Assembly (NCBI GenBank): GCA_934234055.1
Contig: CAKQGY010000004.1
Span: 1 to 64,000 of the forward strand
Direction: 5' to 3'
Length of the DNA stretch: 64,000 nucleotides
Origin: an uncultured Alphaproteobacteria bacterium
Lineage (GTDB): Bacteria; Pseudomonadota; Alphaproteobacteria; CAAHEQ01; UBA3637
How positions within the stretch are numbered: the first letter of the stretch is position 1; the number at the start of each line of letters is the position of its first letter. The notes beneath the pieces were generated by a model, which was not told the origin of the DNA, did not search any database, and worked only from the letters and a program-made list of their open reading frames with translations. The position numbers and the translations under genes are program-made. Shown here one piece after another: positions 1-7,769 of the stretch.

Positions 1-2
1 GT

Positions 3-1079
3 GATACGGCGATTTGTGCCGGAGAGGGGACAGTGGATTTGACTTTTGTGTTTGCGGCGGATTTGATTACGAAGAAAAATGTGCAGGTGGTGGATCGGAA
101 CAATCCGACCTGCCGTCCGACACAGGTTTGGACCTGTAAGACGAATAACGCCAACGGATATAAATGCTGCACGGCAGGTATGTTGTGCCTGGCAGACGGA
201 GAGGAACCGTCGGGTGTATCTTCTGCGAACGAGGGGAACTGCCCGCGCGGGACGCATCAGTGCCGGAACAATCAGTGCGTATGTCGCAAAAGTTGCCCGG
301 CCGGTCAAAATCAAGACCCGAAAACTTGCGCATGCAGTTCTCAAACATGTGAAACCGGGGTTTGGAGTGAAGCCAAAGGCGGATGCGTAGAGTGTAATGA
401 AGATACAGACTGTGCCGGACGCACCGATGGAAAAACAACCTGTGATACGACGAATAATGTATGTGATTCGGTCTGTCCCACAGGTACTTCCGAAGATGGG
501 GTGGGTGGCTTTGCCAAAAATGTGGGTACAGTTCAGTGCTATTGTGCGGAGGCAACCCAAAAATGGTCAGGGACGGCGTGCGACGGGACTTTATCCAACA
601 CCTGTACCGATAACACCGGTTGTAAAAAAGGGGAGTTTTGCGTGGATAATCTTTATCCTATTTATGGACCTTGCGCCGCCGGTATAAAAAATGGCCATTG
701 TGCAACAGTGCGTCCAGCCTCTGGGACGAATGACTATGGCTTTACTGTAGGTCCAGGTGCGACCGATTGGTATACTGCGAAAAACTTCTGCGAATCCCTC
801 AACAAAACAATGGTGAGTATAAGTGATTTTCATATAACAAGTAGAACGACCTGTTCATATGGCTCAAGTACAGTTGCCGACTGTACCTTTGATGAAGGAT
901 ATAGTTGGGCTGATGTGGGAGTAGGGAATCTGGCCGGTATTTATTGGTGGACAACAGATATAGATCCGTCTGATTCTTGTAACGCCTTTGTCGTCTATGG
1001 CGACGACATGAAGCGAGTGGGTCCTAGTGGCCGCAAATTATACTACACCAACGGCGCTGGCTGGGCTGTGTGTAAGTAG
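3..1079 (+). CDS. Cys-rich surface protein with C-type-lectin-like C-terminus (5' end truncated by window)
   Basis: The frame is open to the left edge, so the N-terminus lies outside the window; the GTG at 33 is only an internal codon. The first ~210 visible residues are rich in regularly spaced cysteines (CxxxxC, CC and CxC patterns) separated by Gly/Asn/Thr-rich stretches, as in EGF-like or other small disulfide modules. The last ~100 residues contain an aromatic-rich block (DWYTAKNFCESLNKTMVSI, then YWWTTD and GWAVCK) resembling C-type-lectin-like or DUF1566-like folds. So many cysteines imply export to an oxidising compartment, and an adhesin-like role is inferred. No signal peptide can be seen because the start is missing. 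The exact family is not identified. Confidence 0.6.
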   Translation, partial: DTAICAGEGTVDLTFVFAADLITKKNVQVVDRNNPTCRPTQVWTCKTNNANGYKCCTAGMLCLADGEEPSGVSSANEGNCPRGTHQCRNNQCVCRKSCPAGQNQDPKTCACSSQTCETGVWSEAKGGCVECNEDTDCAGRTDGKTTCDTTNNVCDSVCPTGTSEDGVGGFAKNVGTVQCYCAEATQKWSGTACDGTLSNTCTDNTGCKKGEFCVDNLYPIYGPCAAGIKNGHCATVRPASGTNDYGFTVGPGATDWYTAKNFCESLNKTMVSISDFHITSRTTCSYGSSTVADCTFDEGYSWADVGVGNLAGIYWWTTDIDPSDSCNAFVVYGDDMKRVGPSGRKLYYTNGAGWAVCK

Positions 1080-1183
1080 GGTTTTGTTTCGCCTGTTCTA
1101 ACCGGGCAGGAAAGGCCTGCCCCTTGTAATGACACTTTTTTGTGCCATAGGTTCCCTTTATCCGCCCCTCTCTCACTTTTCTC

Positions 1184-1212
1184 TTGACTTTTGGGAAAGG
1201 GGACGGTAAGAT
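1184..1212 (+). promoter_or_regulatory. sigma70-type promoter for the pseudoprotease lipoprotein gene
   Basis: TTGACT at 1184-1189, a 17-base spacer, and TAAGAT at 1207-1212. The predicted start of transcription (about 1219) is only a few bases before the ATG at 1223, and no ribosome-binding site lies between, so the mRNA would be nearly leaderless. Confidence 0.55.
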
Positions 1213-1222
1213 AGGCCATACA

Positions 1223-2638
1223 ATGGTATGGTATAAAGTCGGACTTTGCGGTATAATCATCGGGCTGTTGACAGCATGTCAAATGGCCTTGCCGTTGCCG
1301 GAAACGGCGGGCCCGAAACCTCTTGATAAATTACCCGATACAACCGAACAACGGCGTCTGGCTTTTGCCGGCGGTATGTTTGACCTGAATCGCGGGGATC
1401 TGTATGCGGCATATCCCTATTGGCATTATTCTTTGCCGAATGTCAATGTGGGCTTGTTCGTGTGTAATGCGTCGTTTAAGTATCGCCTGACCCGCTCGCA
1501 GGCCTATTGGAATGAGGACGATAACATCTTTGGTAAATGGCCGGATGAGGCCGGCCTGGGTATAGAGGCGGCCTTGGCCGAACAAGGTTATCAAATCAAG
1601 CGCCACCGGCAATCATTCTTTACGGATTTGCAAAACAAGCCACGGGCAGAGCTGTTGCTGTCTATGCGTGTTGTGGATATGAAGATGAACCTTTGCCACA
1701 TCAATATGCCGATGATCGCCATGGATATGGGTCGTTCGGCCGGCAATGGCGTGATTACGGTGGAGTGGGAAGTTTTTGACACGATTCGGGAAAAATCTTT
1801 GGGCACTTTCACGACCCGGGGCTACGGCCATGTGGATGAGCCATTATCCGACGGGATCAAAGCCGTATTCTTGGATGCTGTACATCAGGCTGCCATTCAC
1901 CTGGGGAACTTGCCGGATTTTCGGCGCTTGATGACAACCGCAAATCCGACAGATTTAATCCCGAAAACGGTGTATCAACCCTTGAACCTGACAACCCGTG
2001 AGCGAACACGATTTGAACCGATTCGCTATCATTTGGCCTTTGCCCGCCGTGCGGTTTTGGTGGTGCGCGCCGAACAGGGGCGGGTTGCGACAGGTTTTTA
2101 TATCAATAATGACGGATATGCTTTGACCACGGCGCAGGCCATCGGTGATTCCGAAGCGGTTCAGATAACGGATTCGGGTGGCACAAAATATAGTGCTCGC
2201 GTGATTCGCAAAGATGACCGCCGAAATGTGGCTTTGGTTAAAGCTGATGTGCGGGATAATCCGGCCCTGCCGATTGTGTCAGACAAGCGTCCGGACGCCG
2301 GTGCTCCGGTGTTTGCAATCGGCACACCGTTCAGCAATTCTTACCGTGCTACCTTGACCCAAGGGATTATCAGCTATCATCGCTATCAGGTGCACCGGGG
2401 ACTTGATTTTATTCAAGCCACAATTCCCACAACCGATGGCTTTACGGGAGGTCCTTTGACGGACGAATTCGGGAATGTCATTGGTCTGACGGATTCAACA
2501 CTGAGCAATGGTGATGAGTCAAATTTTGGCTTGTTTATCCCAATATCCTCGGTATTAGAGGCCCTGAATATTCAGATATTACCCGAGGGTTTCAAACCGT
2601 CTCGGACACCTGAACAGGAGCCCACTGTACATCAGTAA
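1223..2638 (+). CDS. lipoprotein with HtrA/trypsin-like domain lacking all catalytic residues
   Basis: The ATG at 1223 is chosen because it gives a lipoprotein signal with lipobox LTAC; an upstream TTG at 1184 would bury it. After the signal come ~230 residues of unknown type and then a trypsin-like domain of the HtrA/DegP kind (about residues 280-460). The domain keeps the fold landmarks (GYALT, NVALVKA, FAIGTPF, GGPL, FGLFIPIS). The catalytic triad is replaced: His by Gln305, Asp by Asn335 and Ser by Thr408, judged from alignment with the DegP motifs TNNHVV, SDIAL and GNSGG. No PDZ domain follows. It is probably an inactive, lipid-anchored binding protein or chaperone of the envelope. Its 3' end overlaps the convergent epmA by 47 bases. 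Confidence 0.75.
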   Translation: MVWYKVGLCGIIIGLLTACQMALPLPETAGPKPLDKLPDTTEQRRLAFAGGMFDLNRGDLYAAYPYWHYSLPNVNVGLFVCNASFKYRLTRSQAYWNEDDNIFGKWPDEAGLGIEAALAEQGYQIKRHRQSFFTDLQNKPRAELLLSMRVVDMKMNLCHINMPMIAMDMGRSAGNGVITVEWEVFDTIREKSLGTFTTRGYGHVDEPLSDGIKAVFLDAVHQAAIHLGNLPDFRRLMTTANPTDLIPKTVYQPLNLTTRERTRFEPIRYHLAFARRAVLVVRAEQGRVATGFYINNDGYALTTAQAIGDSEAVQITDSGGTKYSARVIRKDDRRNVALVKADVRDNPALPIVSDKRPDAGAPVFAIGTPFSNSYRATLTQGIISYHRYQVHRGLDFIQATIPTTDGFTGGPLTDEFGNVIGLTDSTLSNGDESNFGLFIPISSVLEALNIQILPEGFKPSRTPEQEPTVHQ

Positions 2639-3653
2639 TTTTATCTGCCCCCGTAATCAGCATGATCAGACGATCTACCCCGATGGCATTACCTGCACAA
2701 TCCGGCATACCGTATCGTAAGGCCGCCATAAAATCATCATCAATCGGATAGCGCTCGCCATAAAGCTTTTGCTTCATATCCATATCATAGGTGAATCGCC
2801 TTAACTGCTCGTCCGGATCGGTCAGCTCGGAAAATGCATTACACAATTCCACGCCGCAGACATAGGCTTCAAACCGCTCTACAACTCGCGGATTGTCTGG
2901 TTTTTTTCGTGCCAACGCCCCTAAACAAGTCGGATACTCATACAGAATTGTCGGTACGCCATCACCCAGTTTATCCTCTATTTCATTTAACATAATCCGA
3001 AAAAAAATATCTTCCCACCGGTCGGAATCATAGCAGTGAATCCCTATCTTTTCGGCGGCTTGACGTAGCTTTGTGGGATCAGGTTCCAAAGAAGGTTCAT
3101 CCGGAATGGTGGCCATAATATCTATGCCGGTGTATTTTTGAAAAGCCTCGGCTATGGTCAGACGCTCCCACGGCCGGAACGGGTCGCTGGTGCGATTGCC
3201 GTGGCGCAGAAGAGTTGCTCCGCAGGCCTTGGCACACCGCCGGACAAGAGATTCGGTATCGTCCATAATGACAGTGTAATCGCATCCTCGGCGATACCAT
3301 TCCAGCATGGTAAACTCGGGCTGATGTGTGGCAGAGAGCCCCTCATTTCGGAAAGTTTTACACAGTTGAAAAATCCGTGGCAATCCGGCCGTGATCAATT
3401 TCTTCATCGTGAATTCGGGAGAAGTATGCAGGTAAAAACGTTCCGAATCGCCCACTGGATTATCATAAGTGGTCTGAAAAGCCTTTAAGTGAACTTCCAG
3501 TCCCGGCGATATTTGCATAATGGGGGTGTCTACTTCCAAAAAATCCGCTTCTTCAAAATACATGCGGATGGTCTTAAAAATAACTTGTCGAGCCAACCTG
3601 TTTTGTTGGTGTTTCAGATATAAATCCGGCTTCCACCAGTTTATTGTTGTCAT
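2592..3653 (-). CDS. epmA: EF-P beta-lysylation ligase (GenX/PoxA/YjeA)
   Basis: Class II lysyl-tRNA synthetase-like catalytic domain without the N-terminal anticodon-binding domain (353 aa), the hallmark of EpmA. Motif 2 is visible as FRNEG and motif 3 near the C-terminus as GNAIGVDRLIML. The family activates (R)-beta-lysine and attaches it to a conserved lysine of elongation factor P. The gene is divergent from efp 70 bases away, which supports the assignment. The lysine 2,3-aminomutase partner EpmB is not in this window. The start at 3653 gives the expected N-terminus (MTTINWWKPD). The 3' end overlaps the convergent lipoprotein gene. Confidence 0.92.
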   Translation of the reverse strand: MTTINWWKPDLYLKHQQNRLARQVIFKTIRMYFEEADFLEVDTPIMQISPGLEVHLKAFQTTYDNPVGDSERFYLHTSPEFTMKKLITAGLPRIFQLCKTFRNEGLSATHQPEFTMLEWYRRGCDYTVIMDDTESLVRRCAKACGATLLRHGNRTSDPFRPWERLTIAEAFQKYTGIDIMATIPDEPSLEPDPTKLRQAAEKIGIHCYDSDRWEDIFFRIMLNEIEDKLGDGVPTILYEYPTCLGALARKKPDNPRVVERFEAYVCGVELCNAFSELTDPDEQLRRFTYDMDMKQKLYGERYPIDDDFMAALRYGMPDCAGNAIGVDRLIMLITGADKITDVQWAPVQVSETV

Positions 3654-3658
3654 TTTCC

Positions 3659-3687
3659 TTGCCTTTCAAAAAAAAATATGTTATATT
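3659..3687 (+). promoter_or_regulatory. sigma70-type promoter for efp
   Basis: TTGCCT at 3659-3664, 17-base spacer, TATATT at 3682-3687; the efp ATG is at 3724 with an AAAGGT ribosome-binding site just upstream. Confidence 0.6.
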
Positions 3688-3723
3688 GGTTTCATCTTAT
3701 TTTTATGAAAGGTATAGCACAAA

Positions 3724-4287
3724 ATGAAAGAACAAGCAAATCAAATCCGTCCGGGCTGGGTTTTACAGCATAATAATAAACAATATATGGTCACCAAAAT
3801 CAACTTGATTCAACCGGGAAAGGGTGGCGCCTTTATCGCGGTGGAAATGCGGGATATCACAACCGGTGTGAAAACACAGGAACGTTGGCGCACGGCTGAT
3901 ACGGTGGAAAAACTGATGAGTGAAGAATTTGATTGCCAATTCCTGTATAAAGACGGTGATAACTTGGTATTTATGAATTCGGAAACCTATGATCAGTTTG
4001 AAATTCCGTCCGAAATGATGGGGGAATCGGCTTTATTCTTGCAAGATAATATGGAAGTGACTGTGAACTTTATTGAAGGGAAACCGGTTGGTGTGAACTT
4101 GCCGCCGAATGTGGTGTTGACAGTTGCCGAAACAGAGCCGGCTATTAAAAATCAAACGGCCACTAATTCGTATAAACCAGCACTGTTGAGTAACGGGATT
4201 CGGACAACCATTCCGCCGTTTGTCAATGCCGGAGAAAAGATTGTTGTCTCTACGGCTGACAGTTCTTATATTGAACGGGCTAAATAG
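3724..4287 (+). CDS. efp: elongation factor P
   Basis: 187 aa with the three beta-barrel domains of EF-P: an N-terminal KOW-like domain, a central OB domain and a C-terminal OB domain ending near GEKIVVSTADSSYIERAK. It binds ribosomes stalled on polyproline and promotes peptide bond formation. The modified lysine is present in the loop PGKGGA (Lys33, equivalent to Lys34 of E. coli), the substrate of the divergently encoded EpmA. EF-P is relevant here because the pilus ATPase and other local proteins are proline-rich. A strong intrinsic terminator follows, so the gene is monocistronic. Confidence 0.96.
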   Translation: MKEQANQIRPGWVLQHNNKQYMVTKINLIQPGKGGAFIAVEMRDITTGVKTQERWRTADTVEKLMSEEFDCQFLYKDGDNLVFMNSETYDQFEIPSEMMGESALFLQDNMEVTVNFIEGKPVGVNLPPNVVLTVAETEPAIKNQTATNSYKPALLSNGIRTTIPPFVNAGEKIVVSTADSSYIERAK

Positions 4288-4309
4288 CACTTGTGTTAAA
4301 ACGGGCAAA

Positions 4310-4338
4310 AGCGGGGCGTATTGCGCTCCGCTTTTTTT
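4310..4338 (+). terminator. intrinsic terminator of efp
   Basis: Nine-base-pair GC-rich stem (AGCGGGGCG with CGCTCCGCT, one G-T pair), five-base loop, followed by six T. Confidence 0.9.
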
Positions 4339-4374
4339 ATTATGGTTCTGTAATAATTTGAAACAATCATTGAT

Positions 4375-4403
4375 TTGATTTTAGAAACATCTTCTTGTAT
4401 GAT
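4375..4403 (+). promoter_or_regulatory. sigma70-type promoter for lpxC
   Basis: TTGATT at 4375-4380, 17-base spacer, TATGAT at 4398-4403. An AAGGAG ribosome-binding site at 4421-4426 precedes the ATG at 4433. Confidence 0.7.
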
Positions 4404-4432
4404 TGGGACATCAATAAACAAAGGAGTCTCTA

Positions 4433-5380
4433 ATGAACGCGGAAATTCAAACAATGACACTTTATAAGAACTGCGAAACAACTTTACAAAATGAAATTCC
4501 TTGCGTAGGAATCGGCCTGCACAGCGGGCAAAAGATTCATATGGTCTTAAAACCGGCGGCAATCGGAACCGGTGTTGTCTTTGTACGCACGGATATTACG
4601 GACAAAGATAACCGTATTCCGGCCAAGTATAATTATATTGTGGATACACGAATGAACTCTTGCCTGGGTAATGAAGCTGGAGTGACGGTTTCTACGATAG
4701 AGCATTTAATGGGTGCCTTAGGCGGTATGGGGGTCACAAATGTGATCGTAGAGTTAGATGGTCCCGAGGTTCCGCTTATGGATGGTTCAGCCCAAGATTT
4801 CGTCACCTTGATTGAATGCGCCGGCATTATGAAACAAGATGCTCCGTTGAAAGCTATCAAAATCCTGAAAGAAGTTTGCTTTAATGATGGCAAGGGGGCC
4901 GAAGTTTGTTTGTATCCGCAAGAAATGGGATTGAGCATTGATTTTATGATTGATTTCCCGAAATCCCGTGCGATCGGTCGGCAGGAGTATTCAGTCAATT
5001 TGACACCACGGGCGTTTAAGGATTCCGTGGCCTATGCCCGCACATTCGGTTTTGTCCATGAAATTGAAATGTTGCGTTCTATGGGTTTGGCACGAGGAGC
5101 AACCCTGGAAAATGCCGTCGCAATCCAAGGGGATAAAGTTTTGAATCCCGAGGGAACACGCAGTGAAAACGAGTTTGTTGTGCATAAAACATTGGACGCC
5201 GTCGGCGATTTGTATCAGCTGGGTATGCCGATTATCGGCCACTTTTACGGCACCAAATCGGGACATATGCACACGAACACCCTGTTGCGGCAATTGATGG
5301 CGGATACATCGGCGTATGAAATTGTTGTATTGGACGATTATCAGGAGTCGCTGGTATCGGCGGTGCGTCGTTCGGCCTAG
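4433..5380 (+). CDS. lpxC: UDP-3-O-acyl-N-acetylglucosamine deacetylase
   Basis: 315 aa, usual length. LpxC is a zinc amidase catalysing the first committed step of lipid A synthesis in the cytoplasm. The zinc ligands are visible: His91 in TIEHLMGAL, His251 and Asp255 in HKTLDAVGDL. The catalytic His278 sits in GTKSGHMHTN. It shows that the organism makes LPS, in line with kdsB, eptA and the O-antigen-type operon in the same window. It has its own promoter and a good ribosome-binding site. It stands alone rather than in the ftsZ-lpxC arrangement common in other proteobacteria. Confidence 0.97.
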   Translation: MNAEIQTMTLYKNCETTLQNEIPCVGIGLHSGQKIHMVLKPAAIGTGVVFVRTDITDKDNRIPAKYNYIVDTRMNSCLGNEAGVTVSTIEHLMGALGGMGVTNVIVELDGPEVPLMDGSAQDFVTLIECAGIMKQDAPLKAIKILKEVCFNDGKGAEVCLYPQEMGLSIDFMIDFPKSRAIGRQEYSVNLTPRAFKDSVAYARTFGFVHEIEMLRSMGLARGATLENAVAIQGDKVLNPEGTRSENEFVVHKTLDAVGDLYQLGMPIIGHFYGTKSGHMHTNTLLRQLMADTSAYEIVVLDDYQESLVSAVRRSA

Positions 5381-5399
5381 CCTATCGGATTAAAAACAG

Positions 5400-5428
5400 T
5401 TGCGTCCGGCGTAAAAATAGACTATACT
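5400..5428 (+). promoter_or_regulatory. promoter of rarA placed for a leaderless start
   Basis: TTGCGT at 5400-5405, 17-base spacer, TATACT at 5423-5428. The expected transcription start (5435-5436) coincides with the ATG at 5436. No ribosome-binding site is seen. Confidence 0.6.
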
Positions 5429-5435
5429 GGTGCGT

Positions 5436-6734
5436 ATGAATACGCTCTTTGAAAAATTGACAGATTCTCCCTTGGCGGATAAAATGCGCCCGCAAACTTT
5501 GGCGGATGTAGTGGGGCAGGATCACCTGTTGGGTGAGAAAGGCCCACTGACCCGTATGATTAAATCGGGTCGAATGAGCTCTTTTATTTTGTGGGGGCCG
5601 CCGGGATGCGGTAAGACAACGATTGCACGGATTTTGGCACAAGAAGTTCACCTGCATTTCGAGTCATTATCAGCCGTTTTTTCGGGTGTGTCCGATTTGC
5701 GAAAAGTCTTTCAAGAAGCGCAATCCCGCAGGCGTATGGGGCAGGGAACCTTGTTGTTTGTGGACGAAATCCATCGCTTTAATCGGTCGCAGCAGGATGG
5801 TTTTTTGCCGTATGTAGAGGATGGCACGATTATCTTGGTGGGTGCGACAACGGAAAATCCCTCGTTTGAACTGAATGGCGCGTTGCTCAGCCGTTGTAAA
5901 GTCTTTACGATGAAACGTTTGTCAAATGAAGCGTTGGAGCAAATTTTAACAAAAGCAGAACACTTGGTCGGGCGAAAAATTCCGCTGGATGAAGTCGGGA
6001 AGGATTATTTAAAAAGCCTGGCTGACGGGGATGGCCGGTATTTCATTAATTTGATTGAAAGCGTGTTTCAATATGCGCTGCCGAACGAGATTTTGGATAA
6101 AACAGCATTGGAACAATTGTTGCAAAGACGCTTGCCAAATTATGACAAAGACGGTGAGGGGCATTATAATCTGATTTCGGCCTTGCATAAATCACTGCGT
6201 GGTTCGGATCCGGATGCCGGGCTTTATTGGCTGGCGCGTATGGTGGTAGCCGGTGAGGATATGAAGTATATTCTGCGCCGTCTGACTCGTTTTGCGTCCG
6301 AAGATGTGGGTATGGCCGATCCGCAGGCATTAGTGCAGGCACATGCTGCTTGGGACGCTTATGAGCGGTTAGGGTCGCCCGAAGGGGATTTGGCTGTGGC
6401 GGGTTTGGTAATCTATCTGGCAACGGCTCCTAAATCCAACAGCACCGAAGCGGCCTGGAATATGGTGCGCCGTGTTGCCCAAGAGACGGCCACTCTGATG
6501 CCGCCGATGCATATTTTGAATGCGCCGACGCGCTTGATGAAAGATCTGGGCTATAATCGGGGCTATCAATATGATCCGGATACAAAAGACAGCTTTTCGG
6601 GGCAAAATTACTTTCCCGACGAGATGGGCCGCCGCACCTTTTATCACCCGAACGAGCGCGGGTTTGAGCGCGAAATTAAAAAGCGTATAGACTATTGGGA
6701 CAATTTACGCCGAAAATTGCAAAATAAAACTTGA
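5436..6734 (+). CDS. rarA: replication-associated recombination protein A (MgsA/RarA clamp-loader-like ATPase)
   Basis: AAA+ ATPase of the clamp-loader family that acts at stalled replication forks. Walker A GPPGCGKTT lies at about residues 54-62, Walker B LLFVDEIHRF around 107, sensor 1 GATTENPSFELN follows, and the C-terminal tetramerisation region contains NAPTRLMKDLGY. I chose the ATG at 5436 rather than the GTG at 5430 because it matches the family N-terminus and falls on the predicted transcription start. The next gene in the same direction, an rluC-like gene, begins 44 bases downstream. Confidence 0.95.
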   Translation: MNTLFEKLTDSPLADKMRPQTLADVVGQDHLLGEKGPLTRMIKSGRMSSFILWGPPGCGKTTIARILAQEVHLHFESLSAVFSGVSDLRKVFQEAQSRRRMGQGTLLFVDEIHRFNRSQQDGFLPYVEDGTIILVGATTENPSFELNGALLSRCKVFTMKRLSNEALEQILTKAEHLVGRKIPLDEVGKDYLKSLADGDGRYFINLIESVFQYALPNEILDKTALEQLLQRRLPNYDKDGEGHYNLISALHKSLRGSDPDAGLYWLARMVVAGEDMKYILRRLTRFASEDVGMADPQALVQAHAAWDAYERLGSPEGDLAVAGLVIYLATAPKSNSTEAAWNMVRRVAQETATLMPPMHILNAPTRLMKDLGYNRGYQYDPDTKDSFSGQNYFPDEMGRRTFYHPNERGFEREIKKRIDYWDNLRRKLQNKT

Positions 6735-6778
6735 TTTTTGACGGGAAATATGGGAAAAGAAAGAAAAGAGAGGTATGT

Positions 6779-7768
6779 ATGGCTGTTCAATTTATCACCG
6801 TCAAACCGCAAGATAATGATATTCGACTGGATCGCTGGTTTGCGCGCCACTTTCCCGAGTTAAAAAACGGGCAACTGCAACGGTTGCTGCGGGGAAAAAA
6901 TATCCGTGTGAACGGGAAAAAAGCCACTTCGGCCCAGCATTTAACGGCCGGTGATGAGATTCGTGTACCGCCGTTGATGGTATCTGAGAAAAGCGACCTG
7001 CCGCGTGATATATCCAAAGCCGATTCAGAGTTTATGCAGTCCCTGGTGATTTATCGTGATGATGATGTGATTGTGCTCAATAAACCGGCGGGTATAGCGG
7101 TGCAAGGGGGCTCTAAAACCACACGCCACATTGACGGTTTATTGGACGCTTTGCGTTTCGGATTGGACGAAAAACCGCATCTGGTGCATCGGCTGGATAA
7201 AGACACCAGTGGTGTTTTGGTCCTGGGGCGCTCGGCAAATGCGGCAGCGGCCTTAACCAAAGCCTTTAAAACCCGCGAAGCCCATAAAATTTACTGGGCC
7301 GTTGTGGTGGGTAAGCCGAAATTACTAACAGGACGGATCGACGCGCCGTTGTCCAAGTTATCCGGTGCCCTGGGTGGCGAGCAGATGAAGATTGATTACG
7401 ATACCGGCGATCGGGCGATTACGTTGTATCGGGTGATTGATTCGCTGGGGCGCAAGGCCTCGTGGCTGGAAATGAGTCCGCTGACAGGTCGGACGCATCA
7501 GTTGCGCGTGCATGCAGCCGAGGCTTTGAATACCCCGATTATCGGCGATGGCAAGTATGGGGGTGATCGATCCTATGCTGTCGGGATAGAAAATAACCGA
7601 AAATTACATTTACATGCGCGGGCGATTCGGATACCACATCCTGTTAAGGGCATATTGGAAGTATCGGCCCCTTTGCCGCAGCATATGCGTGAAACATTTG
7701 CATTTTTAGGCTTTAATGAAAAAGAGGCCGCCCATTCGTTTGATTTTTTTGTGCACAAGGAGTCTTGA
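6779..7768 (+). CDS. rluC: RluC/RluD-family 23S rRNA pseudouridine synthase
   Basis: An N-terminal S4 RNA-binding domain (about residues 14-70, with RLDRWFA and GDEIRVP) is followed by the RsuA/RluA-type catalytic domain with HRLDKDTSGV, where Asp140 is the catalytic aspartate, and the later GRTHQLRVH motif. It isomerises uridines in large-subunit rRNA. The start at 6779 follows an AGAGAGGT ribosome-binding site; an upstream ATG at 6731 would add 16 atypical residues. The stop is immediately followed by the next gene. Assignment to RluC rather than RluD is from overall similarity and is less certain than the family. Confidence 0.9.
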   Translation: MAVQFITVKPQDNDIRLDRWFARHFPELKNGQLQRLLRGKNIRVNGKKATSAQHLTAGDEIRVPPLMVSEKSDLPRDISKADSEFMQSLVIYRDDDVIVLNKPAGIAVQGGSKTTRHIDGLLDALRFGLDEKPHLVHRLDKDTSGVLVLGRSANAAAALTKAFKTREAHKIYWAVVVGKPKLLTGRIDAPLSKLSGALGGEQMKIDYDTGDRAITLYRVIDSLGRKASWLEMSPLTGRTHQLRVHAAEALNTPIIGDGKYGGDRSYAVGIENNRKLHLHARAIRIPHPVKGILEVSAPLPQHMRETFAFLGFNEKEAAHSFDFFVHKES

Positions 7769-7769
7769 T

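Noticed and set aside
1104..1122. GGGCAGG/CCTGCCC hairpin after the first gene
   Set aside because: Stem is good but the T run starts 15 bases later, so intrinsic termination is not supported.
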